A DNA stretch of 15,087 nt from an uncultured Bacteroides sp. (GTDB lineage Bacteria; Bacteroidota; Bacteroidia; Bacteroidales; UBA11471), in the NCBI GenBank assembly GCA_905210875.1, contig CAJLYN010000034.1, positions 1-15,087 on the forward strand, read 5' to 3'. The position numbers were made by a program, and so were the translations under genes. The notes beneath the pieces were generated by a model. That model worked only from the letters and a program-made list of their open reading frames with translations. It searched no databases and was not told where the DNA came from. Shown here in pieces: positions 7,878-14,695 of this stretch; position 1 is the first letter of the stretch; the number at the start of each line of letters is the position of its first letter.

Positions 7878-7888
7878 CTCTCTTTTTT
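7864..7888 (+). terminator. Intrinsic terminator just upstream of ispG
   Basis: gagagac (7864-7870) pairs with gtctctc (7876-7882) around an aatcg loop, and six T follow at 7883-7888. This is a textbook rho-independent terminator. It ends only 8 nt before the ispG ATG (7897). It may simply end the purE transcript or may attenuate ispG; see the overlapping hairpin at 7815-7877. Confidence 0.75.
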
Positions 7889-7896
7889 CTTACGCC

Positions 7897-9696
7897 ATGG
7901 ACTTTTTCAACTACAAGCGCCGCCATACCACCGAAGTCCACATCGGAACAACCCCTTTGGGTGGCGATAACCCCATACGCATACAGTCGATGACCAATAC
8001 CCCCACACAAGATGTGGAAAAGAGTGTCGAACAGTGCATACGCATCATCGAAGCCGGTGCCGACTATGTGCGGCTCACCGCACAGGGCACCCGGGAGGCC
8101 GAGAGTCTGGCAGCTATCGAAGATGAACTGCATCGGCGCGGCTACCATACCCCGCTGGTGGCCGACATACACTTCAATCCACATGTTGCCGAAGTGGCGG
8201 CCACCATTGTCGAGAAAGTGCGCATCAACCCCGGCAACTTCGTCGACAGCGCCCGCACGTTCAAGCACATCGATTATACCGATGAAGAGTATGCCGCCGA
8301 GTTGCAACGGCTGCGCACACGGTTTATCCGGCTGCTCGACATCTGTCGTGAGCATCACACGGCCATACGCATCGGGGTGAACCACGGGTCGCTCTCCGAC
8401 CGCATCATGAGTCGTTATGGCGATACCCCCGCAGGCATTGCCGAGTCGTGTATGGAGTTTCTCCGCGTATGTCGCGACGAGTCATTCCCCGATGTGGTCA
8501 TATCGATAAAAGCATCGAACACCGCCGTTATGGTCAAATCGGTAAGGCTGCTGCTGGATGCCATGGAAAAAGAGGAGATGCACTATCCGCTTCATCTGGG
8601 AGTAACCGAAGCCGGCGAGGGAGAAGATGGCCGCATCAAATCGGCCGTAGGCATAGGCACTCTTCTGGCCGACGGTATCGGCGACACCATACGGGTTTCG
8701 CTGAGCGAAGCTCCCGAAGCCGAGATACCCGTGGCCCGCAAGTTGGTCGACTACATCACGGCACGCGCCGGGCACCCGTCCATCCGGGGTGAGAAAGCCG
8801 AAGGCTACGATGCCCTGCGCATGGAGCGCCGGCCAAGCCTTGCGGTCGGCAACATAGGGGGTGGAAAGGTTCCGGTTACCATAGCCGACAGAACCGACGG
8901 GAAAGAACCGACTGCCGACTATACATTGACTCACGATGCCGAGGGGCATGCGTTTATCACGGCCAGCAACGAACCCTCGAAACGTTTCCCGCTGTTTGGC
9001 ACGGACGAACTGGACCGGCTCGCGACATGCTCGGCGGAACAGAAATTTCTGCAACTCTCCTACGCCGAACTCAACGAGCGCGTGTGGACAGCCCTGTCGC
9101 AAACGCAGGGGCTGGTTGTCGTCCTCACCTCACAGCACCTCAACCCCGTGGGCGAATGTCGGGCATTCTTCCACGCATTGCTCAACCGCGATTGCCCCGT
9201 ACCGGTCGTTGTGCGGCTCTCCTACAACGACTCACAGCTCGAAGATTTGCAGCTGAAATCGGCCGCCGATTTCGGAGCCCTGCTGCTCGACGGTTGGGTC
9301 GACGGCATATGGCTCAGTCACACAGGCGAAATTCCTGCTCACAAAATCACCGCCTGCATGTATGGTATACTGCAAGCCTCCCGCCAACGCATGAGCAAGA
9401 CCGAGTATATCTCCTGCCCGGGCTGTGGCCGCACCCTGTTTGACCTGACACAGACCATCGCCCGCGTAAAAGCCGCAACATCGCATTTGAAGACCTTGAA
9501 AATAGGCATCATGGGCTGCATTGTAAACGGCCCTGGTGAAATGGCCGATGCCGACTACGGGTATGTGGGAGCAGGCCGCAACCGCATCAGCCTCTACAAG
9601 GGAAAAACCTGTATCGAGAAAAACATTCCCGAAGAGGAGGCCGTAGAACACCTCATCGCCCTCATCAAAAAAGAGGGCGACTGGACAGAGCCGTAA
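7897..9696 (+). CDS. ispG: 4-hydroxy-3-methylbut-2-en-1-yl diphosphate synthase (IspG/GcpE), long form
   Basis: A 599-residue IspG of the long type found in Bacteroidetes, Chlamydiae and plastids, in contrast to the ~370-residue E. coli form. It converts MEcPP to HMBPP in the MEP isoprenoid pathway, using a [4Fe-4S] cluster and two electrons. The N-terminal TIM barrel (~1-270) opens with IRIQSMTNT (~27-35). An inserted domain (~300-480) lacks clear motifs, as in the long family. The C-terminal reductase domain has the cluster ligands C507 and C510 (SCPGCGRT) and C541, and E548 in GCIVNGPGE (540-548), the fourth-ligand position. The start ATG follows a terminator by 8 nt, so expression may depend on read-through or on a weak promoter nearby (CACTTTTG at 7834-7841 is a one-off match to the -7 box). 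Confidence 0.97.
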   Translation: MDFFNYKRRHTTEVHIGTTPLGGDNPIRIQSMTNTPTQDVEKSVEQCIRIIEAGADYVRLTAQGTREAESLAAIEDELHRRGYHTPLVADIHFNPHVAEVAATIVEKVRINPGNFVDSARTFKHIDYTDEEYAAELQRLRTRFIRLLDICREHHTAIRIGVNHGSLSDRIMSRYGDTPAGIAESCMEFLRVCRDESFPDVVISIKASNTAVMVKSVRLLLDAMEKEEMHYPLHLGVTEAGEGEDGRIKSAVGIGTLLADGIGDTIRVSLSEAPEAEIPVARKLVDYITARAGHPSIRGEKAEGYDALRMERRPSLAVGNIGGGKVPVTIADRTDGKEPTADYTLTHDAEGHAFITASNEPSKRFPLFGTDELDRLATCSAEQKFLQLSYAELNERVWTALSQTQGLVVVLTSQHLNPVGECRAFFHALLNRDCPVPVVVRLSYNDSQLEDLQLKSAADFGALLLDGWVDGIWLSHTGEIPAHKITACMYGILQASRQRMSKTEYISCPGCGRTLFDLTQTIARVKAATSHLKTLKIGIMGCIVNGPGEMADADYGYVGAGRNRISLYKGKTCIEKNIPEEEAVEHLIALIKKEGDWTEP

Positions 9697-9745
9697 ACTT
9701 TCGCCCCCGGTTATCGGTTAACAATAAAACATAAACATTTCTGAT

Positions 9746-10834
9746 ATGACTCTTGGCAAAACGTTTCTTCCACTTCTGACGGCAGCCCTCCTGTCGCTGC
9801 AAGTACTTCCCTCAGAAGCCTGCACCGGCATCACCCTGAAAACGGCAGCCGGCAACTCCATTGTAGCCCGCACCATCGAATGGGGCGGCAGTAATCTCAC
9901 CAGCCGATATGTCGTCGTGCCCAGAGGACACGCTCAGACGTCGTATCTGCCCGACGGGAAGAAAGAGGGTATGACATTTCTGGCCCGGTATGGATATGTG
10001 GGACTGGCTGTCGAACAAGACGAGTTTGTAGCCGAAGGGCTCAACGAGGCAGGATTGTCGGCAGGACTTTTCTATTTCCCCGGCTACGGACAGTATGCGC
10101 CCTACGACCCGGCTTTGAAATCGAAGAGTATCGCCGACCTGCAACTGGTATCGTGGATTCTCGGCGAATGTGAGACGGTCGATGATGTAAAAAATGCCGT
10201 AAACCGAGTTCGGGTTATCTCCATCGACCCGCGGGCCTCGACCGTACACTGGCGTTTCACCGATGCCAGCGGCCGACAGGTCGTACTGGAAATTATCGGC
10301 GGGAAAGTACAATTCTACGACAGCCCTCTGGGCGTGCTTACCAACTCACCCGACTTTACCTGGCAGATGACACACCTCAACAACTACGTCAACCTTGCTC
10401 CCGGCACAAGCCCGGCCCACAAACTGGGCAACATTACGCTCTCGTCGTTCGGCGCGGGCAGCGGTATGCTCGGACTGCCGGGCGATATCACTCCCCCGTC
10501 GCGATTTGTACGGGCCGCTTTTTACCAAGCTTCCGCTCCGGTACAACAGAATCCCGAGCAGACGGTGCGCCAGTGTTTCCAGATACTCAATAATTTCGAC
10601 ATTCCCATCGGCATCGAATTTTCCGAGGGCGAGACACCCACCGATATTCCCAGCGCCACCCAATGGACCTCGGCTACCGACCCGACAAACCGCAGGATTT
10701 ACTACCGCACGATGTACAACAGCCTCATACGCTGCATCGACTTGAAAAGCATCAATTTCGGGAAAGTCAAATATCAGGTAAAACCACTCGACAAAGTCGA
10801 CCAGCAACCCATAGAACAAATCTCCATAAAATAA
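9746..10834 (+). CDS. Secreted choloylglycine hydrolase-family amidase (linear amide C-N hydrolase)
   Basis: A 362-residue N-terminal-nucleophile hydrolase related to bile salt hydrolase and penicillin V acylase. A signal peptide (1-25, hydrophobic core LLTAALLSLQVL, ending SEA) leads straight to C26, the catalytic nucleophile that becomes the mature N-terminus, so the enzyme should act in the periplasm. Other family positions are visible: R42 (C+16), N100 in GLNEAGL, N200 in LTNSPDF and R253 in PPSRF. The position of the usual active-site Asp (C+19) is E45 (RTIEW). The substrate could be conjugated bile acids, penicillin V-like amides or acyl-homoserine lactones; sequence alone does not decide. 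It lies 49 bp after ispG with no clear promoter seen, and ends at a strong terminator. I do not assign a gene symbol because the substrate is uncertain. Confidence 0.9.
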   Translation: MTLGKTFLPLLTAALLSLQVLPSEACTGITLKTAAGNSIVARTIEWGGSNLTSRYVVVPRGHAQTSYLPDGKKEGMTFLARYGYVGLAVEQDEFVAEGLNEAGLSAGLFYFPGYGQYAPYDPALKSKSIADLQLVSWILGECETVDDVKNAVNRVRVISIDPRASTVHWRFTDASGRQVVLEIIGGKVQFYDSPLGVLTNSPDFTWQMTHLNNYVNLAPGTSPAHKLGNITLSSFGAGSGMLGLPGDITPPSRFVRAAFYQASAPVQQNPEQTVRQCFQILNNFDIPIGIEFSEGETPTDIPSATQWTSATDPTNRRIYYRTMYNSLIRCIDLKSINFGKVKYQVKPLDKVDQQPIEQISIK

Positions 10835-10838
10835 GCAA

Positions 10839-10873
10839 AAAGGGGGCCGAGAATAATTTTCTCGGCCCCCTTT
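10839..10873. terminator. Strong bidirectional terminator
   Basis: aaagggggccgagaa (10839-10853) pairs perfectly with ttctcggccccctt plus t (10859-10873): 15 bp, 5-nt loop, A-rich on one side and T-rich on the other. It lies between the convergent stops of the choloylglycine hydrolase-like gene (10834) and the rhamnogalacturonan lyase (10892) and serves both. Confidence 0.9.
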
Positions 10874-10891
10874 CCATATCTAAACTTCTAC

Positions 10892-12736
10892 TTACTCTCC
10901 CAGATAATACGAGGGCACAGGAGCCTGTGGATAGCCCATGGAACGATGGGCCACATAATTGCGGTAGAGCGGATCCTGCATGAGTGTAACCCGACGGTCT
11001 CGGGCCGGAATATTGGTGGTGTAGATGCGTATCTCACCCGGCAGTGCCGTAACCACCTCTTCGCGCCAATCGCCATAGAGGTCGGCAATCATCAGAATAT
11101 CGCCCTCTATGCCTTGCGTCAGCGTCTCACCCTGCCACTTGACCACACTCTGTGCCCGGCCATGCGACGAAGAGCTGGCACCCCATCGGTTGTCATCACC
11201 CGCAAAGGTCTCCCGCAGCAGGTCGGCATCCCACCAAGCCCAGTTGCGGCAAGGCGGCACGCCTTCGTTTTTACTGAGATAGGTACCATCGGCAGCCAAC
11301 AGATACTTATCGGTACTACCTCCTTTTCTGTCTTCACGAGCAAAACATTCAAGACCGGGGTGCGTAGCATCGATATCAGCTACCATACCATCGCCCACAT
11401 GGAAGGTCTTATGCCCGATATTCCATATCTGTTGTCCGGTGCGGGCATCGACCATGCATACACCACGTCCATTGTCGTGCCACGGTTCAATGCAAAGGAA
11501 CACCTCCATACCGGGGCGGGCAGGATCGATGTCGGTAAGATAGACTTTATCGGGGTGACCCAGTCCGGCCGACCACAACAAGGTACCGTTGTCGTCGAGC
11601 ATACACGAGCCCAATAACATTTCGTCGCGACCATCACCGTCAACATCGCCGCAAACCATACTGTGAGCTCCCATACTGCGGACAATTGGGTTCTCTTCAT
11701 CACCGTCCCAGCGCCACGCACGTTCGAGTTTCGTACCGTTGAGCTGCCAGGCATCGACCACCATGAGCTTATAGGTTCCGCGGCAGGCCAGGATATAGGG
11801 GGTCTTTCCATCGAGAAAGGCCATGCCTATCTGGTTACGGTTGCGGCGGATGAGGTTACCGTAACGGAAGTTACGTTCGGGCCAATCAACCCGGGCTATC
11901 TCATGACCGGTCATTCCGTCGAGTACCGAAAGATACTCTTCACCGGTATCGACACGCCCCTTGGCATCGCGCTGCACATCGTCGGGAGCGGTTTTCAAAG
12001 CCACTTCGGCCTTTCCGTCGCCGTTGAAATCATAGACCACATAGGGCGAATACCAGATACCGGGCTCGATACCCTGCCCCAGGTCTTTCGACCACAAGAA
12101 GGTACCATCGCTGAGATAGGCCTCTATCTGATAGGTTTTTCCGTTAAGGTCGCCAGGCATTCCGGGGTCGACATTGCTATCGGGTGTGCGCACGATATAA
12201 TCGTAGACGCCATCGCCGTTCAGGTCGGCCACAGCCACTTTTCCGGCCTTGACCGACCGGTTGAGTTTTATCGAGCGATAATTCTTGCCACTCTCGGGAG
12301 AATAAGCGACAAAAGCCGACTTGTCAAGAGTTTTGCCCTTGCGGTCGACAGCCACCACTTGATAACTGGCCTCACCGGCAACCGGCGAAAGGTCGACAAA
12401 ATCGGTCGTCGCTTTCAGAGGCTTGCGATTGAGTTTCTTTGTTTTTCCATTGACTTGACGATACACATTGAACGCCACGTCAGGGGCATCGCTTTGGAGT
12501 AGTCGCCAGGAGAGATAGAGGGAACCCTCTTTTTGCCCCGGCACAAGAGTTAGTCCGCGGTCGAGAGTTTCGCTCACGCGAGTTAAAGCAAACCCTTCGA
12601 CAAGAGGTTTTGGTTCGTGCGAAGGATCCAGTATTTCATAATAATAGTTCCTTTCGCGAGAGTCCTGCGCATACGCACCGGCTGCCAATGTACTCAACAC
12701 CATGACAACAAATGCCATTCGATTCATGTTTTTCAT
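10892..12736 (-). CDS. Secreted rhamnogalacturonan lyase, polysaccharide lyase family 11
   Basis: A 614-residue enzyme related to Bacillus YesW/YesX, which cut rhamnogalacturonan I (pectin backbone) by beta-elimination. A signal peptide (1-23, ending AYA, then QDS) without a lipobox Cys suggests a periplasmic or exported soluble protein. An Fn3-like N-terminal domain (~40-145) precedes an eight-bladed beta-propeller (~155-614). Calcium-binding loops DLNGDG (171-176), DFNGDG (236-241) and DVDGDG (364-369) are visible. The first of three nearby ATGs (12736) is chosen, and the second (MNRM) would also leave a working signal. No SusC/SusD pair, sensor or other pectinase flanks it, so it is not in a local polysaccharide utilisation locus. 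A -7-like box is at 12794-12801. Confidence 0.93.
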   Translation of the reverse strand: MKNMNRMAFVVMVLSTLAAGAYAQDSRERNYYYEILDPSHEPKPLVEGFALTRVSETLDRGLTLVPGQKEGSLYLSWRLLQSDAPDVAFNVYRQVNGKTKKLNRKPLKATTDFVDLSPVAGEASYQVVAVDRKGKTLDKSAFVAYSPESGKNYRSIKLNRSVKAGKVAVADLNGDGVYDYIVRTPDSNVDPGMPGDLNGKTYQIEAYLSDGTFLWSKDLGQGIEPGIWYSPYVVYDFNGDGKAEVALKTAPDDVQRDAKGRVDTGEEYLSVLDGMTGHEIARVDWPERNFRYGNLIRRNRNQIGMAFLDGKTPYILACRGTYKLMVVDAWQLNGTKLERAWRWDGDEENPIVRSMGAHSMVCGDVDGDGRDEMLLGSCMLDDNGTLLWSAGLGHPDKVYLTDIDPARPGMEVFLCIEPWHDNGRGVCMVDARTGQQIWNIGHKTFHVGDGMVADIDATHPGLECFAREDRKGGSTDKYLLAADGTYLSKNEGVPPCRNWAWWDADLLRETFAGDDNRWGASSSSHGRAQSVVKWQGETLTQGIEGDILMIADLYGDWREEVVTALPGEIRIYTTNIPARDRRVTLMQDPLYRNYVAHRSMGYPQAPVPSYYLGE

Positions 12737-12793
12737 ATAAGTATACTTTCGGTTAAATTAGTCTTGATATTTTTGGTAAAGACTTTTGTTAAA

Positions 12794-12801
12794 CAAATGT
12801 A
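12794..12801 (-). promoter_or_regulatory. Candidate -7 box (TACATTTG) for the rhamnogalacturonan lyase gene
   Basis: Read on the minus strand, TACATTTG at 12801-12794 matches TAnnTTTG exactly, 57 bp before the ATG at 12736. TTTG occurs at 12821-12818, but the 16-nt spacer is shorter than usual. The box overlaps a short palindrome (tttgt-taa-acaaa, 12785-12797), a possible operator, though it is short enough to be chance. Confidence 0.4.
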
Positions 12802-12988
12802 ACGAAATACTACCTCGCAAATACCATTCAAAATAATAATTTTTGTTAACCGACACCTGTCACAATGACAGAGAGCACCTCTTATTGAAGAGTCCTGTTG
12901 AATGATTCAGATTGCATTGCTGATAAACTTTTTGTTCGGTCACTTGTTTTTAGGAGACAAACATAATCTTATCTAAACACCTATTATC

Positions 12989-13264
12989 ATGATGGAAATG
13001 ACAACAATCTCCTTTTGGGGCAAAAGCCGCTATTGGTGGGCTGTTTTATTGATTGGCATACTGTTGATTCCGTGTGGAATTTGGCTGGTAGCCAGGCCGT
13101 TTACCGGATTTTCGGTCATATCGTCGCTATTGGGCTGGGCCTTGATTGTGCTCGGCATTCTCGAACTTATCATTTCGAGCGACACCGGCCGGCGGGAACG
13201 GGGCTGGGGCTGGTGGATAGCCGGCGGTATTCTCGACATTCTCATCGGATTTCTGCTGGTCGGC
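12989..13264 (+). pseudogene. HdeD/DUF308-like membrane protein, cut off at the junction
   Basis: The reading frame gives 96 residues (stop at 13277-13279), but only about the first 90 belong to this gene. It has hydrophobic segments near residues 17-40, 44-62 and 75-92, with GWGWWIAGGILDILIGFLLV fitting the HdeD-type internal repeat (short loop, then Gly-rich helix). Family members are normally about 170-190 residues with six segments; here the second half is missing. The last residues (about LIDF and the stop) are antisense to the foreign ABC gene. The gene is therefore broken by the join rather than naturally short. HdeD relatives are inner-membrane proteins linked to acid stress; function here is unproven. 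Confidence 0.75.
13259..13264. other. Junction between Bacteroidales-like and Firmicutes-like DNA
   Basis: The bases gtcggc here fit both sides: they continue the HdeD-like gene (…LLVG) and, on the minus strand, end the conserved part of the CydD-like protein (…KIYQAD). To the left the reverse frame becomes low-complexity antisense; to the right the forward frame stops within 15 bp. Ribosome binding site style and gene content change at the same place. No insertion sequence, integrase, tRNA or direct repeat is seen at the point. Confidence 0.8.
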
Positions 13265-13900
13265 CTGATAGATTTTTAAGGTCGTCAGACCCTGCAGATT
13301 TTCAAGGAACGAATCGCCGAGCCCTGTGTAAATACTCCAATATTTGTTCAACAGCTTCTTCGCAATCTTCTGCACGACCACAATCGAAATCGGGATCAGC
13401 GGTACGCAGATCAGAAGGATCACACTCGCTTTCATGCTCACCCGGCAGAGGATGGCGAACAGCGTGAGCGGTGCGAGCTGGCTGTAAAACAGCTGCGGCA
13501 GATACTTTCCAAAGTATGTTTCGAGCTGCTCCACACCTTCGGTGGACACCTGTACGACCTCTGAGGAAGACACCTGCTCGCTGTACGATGCACCGAGCTT
13601 CAGCATTTTTTCATAAATTTTTTCGCGCAGAATCCGCTTCACATCCACACACGCAAGATACGACGACCGCGCGCCCATCCGCTCGCAGAAAAAGCGGATC
13701 ACAACAACAATTGCCAGTGTAAAAATCGTCCGTTTCACAGCCGCTGCCGTTACCGCACCATACACGACCCGTTCCAGCAGATCGGCGACCGTAAATACCG
13801 CGATCACCTGCGACAGAAGCGCCGTCCACTGCCACAGAATCGTGTACACGATATACTTTTTTGCGTGGGACAACAGCCCCACCAGTCTTGTTTTAATCAT
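13259..13900 (-). pseudogene. CydD-like ABC exporter, N-terminal membrane half only
   Basis: About 214 residues from the ATG at 13900 match the start of a fused permease-ATPase of the CydD type (exporter of thiols, in Firmicutes often beside haem or iron genes). The hydrophobic segments at ~17-40, 58-72, 135-150 and 157-175, and the stretch SSSEVVQVSTEGVEQLETYFGKYLPQ (~111-136) followed by DSFLENLQGLTTLKIYQAD (~196-214), are typical of the transmembrane domain. The rest of that domain and the whole nucleotide-binding domain (about 350 residues) are missing. The frame stays open to 13127, but its last ~43 residues are antisense to the HdeD-like gene. A GAGAGG ribosome site lies 5 nt before the ATG. 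Confidence 0.8.
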
Positions 13901-13913
13901 AAGTACCTCTCTT

Positions 13914-14261
13914 TTATGCTTTTGCTTTTCGCTTCTCTCTCATGCTGCAGATTAAATGCCAGATAGCTAAAATCGGATGATACAGCAGCATCCTCGGCCC
14001 CGAAAACCGCATAACGGCGCGGATCTTTTCCCGCATTTCCGGCTTGTAGCAGTGTACTTTGCAGTTTGCGCAGAATGTTTTCTGTTCCATGAAGGGACAT
14101 TTCTGGCTCCGCTGTTTTGCATAGTCCGCTAATTTCTGACATTCCGGACACATCCCGCCGGATGCATTCCCCTCTTTTCCATGGTTCTTCCGGCAGTACA
14201 GGCGGATCATCTCTTCCACGACGTACTGTTCTTTCTGCCGCTTTTTTTCTACTTTGTTCAT
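13914..14261 (-). CDS. YgbA-type 'nitrous oxide-stimulated promoter' family protein
   Basis: A 115-residue, Lys/Arg-rich cytoplasmic protein with eight Cys: C23, C38, C41, C55, C64, C67, C71 and C105. The CPEC (38-41) and CANC..HC (64-71) clusters and the [19 protein letters not shown] tail fit the YgbA family, named because its promoter responds to NO in enterobacteria. The cysteines suggest metal or Fe-S binding (inference). The frame is open further upstream, but the start at 14261 has a strong AGGAGA site (14273-14268) and overlaps the DUF454 stop as ATGA, which implies translational coupling. The CydD-like gene starts 13 nt after its stop. Confidence 0.85.
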   Translation of the reverse strand: MNKVEKKRQKEQYVVEEMIRLYCRKNHGKEGNASGGMCPECQKLADYAKQRSQKCPFMEQKTFCANCKVHCYKPEMREKIRAVMRFSGPRMLLYHPILAIWHLICSMREKRKAKA

Positions 14262-14665
14262 TTTGTTTCTCCTAGGATATGATCTTCTGTTTTTACGGTT
14301 TTGACCTGCAGGAAGAAATACAAAATATGGCACATCCATACCACAGCAATACAGATTCTTCCGATCGGCATATTTTTCATGCAGAGAAAACCGATCGCCA
14401 TCACAACGGTCACCATTCCGATAATTTTCAGTTTTGTTCCAAGCGTCATGGCTCTTTCCTGCACAAAGCTGTCCAGATGTTTTTTGTAAAGACCGGTTGA
14501 CAGAAACCAGGTATGTAACTTTTCCGAGCTCTTTGCAAAGCAGAATACGGTTGCCATATAAAGCGGCACGGTCGGCAGGATCGGCAGAACGATACCGATC
14601 GTTCCAAATGCCAGGCACAGAAATCCAAGCAGCATCCAGATTATATTCATCGGGTTTTTCTTCAT
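14258..14665 (-). CDS. YbaN/DUF454 family inner-membrane protein
   Basis: A 135-residue protein with a characteristic N-terminus: [40 protein letters not shown], the double-Pro (LP.LPT.P) loop of the YbaN family between two helices, followed by [12 protein letters not shown] and a second pair of helices (~80-95 and 103-118). Biochemical function is unknown; members often sit beside iron, haem or denitrification-related genes. AAAGGA lies at 14678-14673, 7 nt before the ATG. Its TGA overlaps the ATG of the YgbA-like gene, and the ABC ATPase upstream ends 30 bp before its start, so the cluster reads as one operon. Confidence 0.88.
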   Translation of the reverse strand: MKKNPMNIIWMLLGFLCLAFGTIGIVLPILPTVPLYMATVFCFAKSSEKLHTWFLSTGLYKKHLDSFVQERAMTLGTKLKIIGMVTVVMAIGFLCMKNMPIGRICIAVVWMCHILYFFLQVKTVKTEDHILGETK

Positions 14666-14695
14666 CTCTTTATCCTTTCTTGTTCATCACAGAAG

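Noticed and set aside
11663..12502. Long forward open frame opposite the rhamnogalacturonan lyase (279 codons)
   Set aside because: It is a shadow of a well-conserved PL11 enzyme on the other strand.
12857..12871. Small hairpin ctgtca-caa-tgacag upstream of the HdeD-like gene
   Set aside because: Six pairs with a 3-nt loop, no T-run and no clear place in a transcript; likely chance.
13015..13467. Forward open frame of 150 codons crossing the junction
   Set aside because: It overlaps the HdeD-like gene in another frame and then runs antisense to the CydD-like gene; no protein-like pattern.
13914..14618. A 234-residue version of the YgbA-type protein
   Set aside because: The first 119 residues overlap the DUF454 gene in another frame; the start at 14261 has a strong ribosome site and an ATGA overlap.
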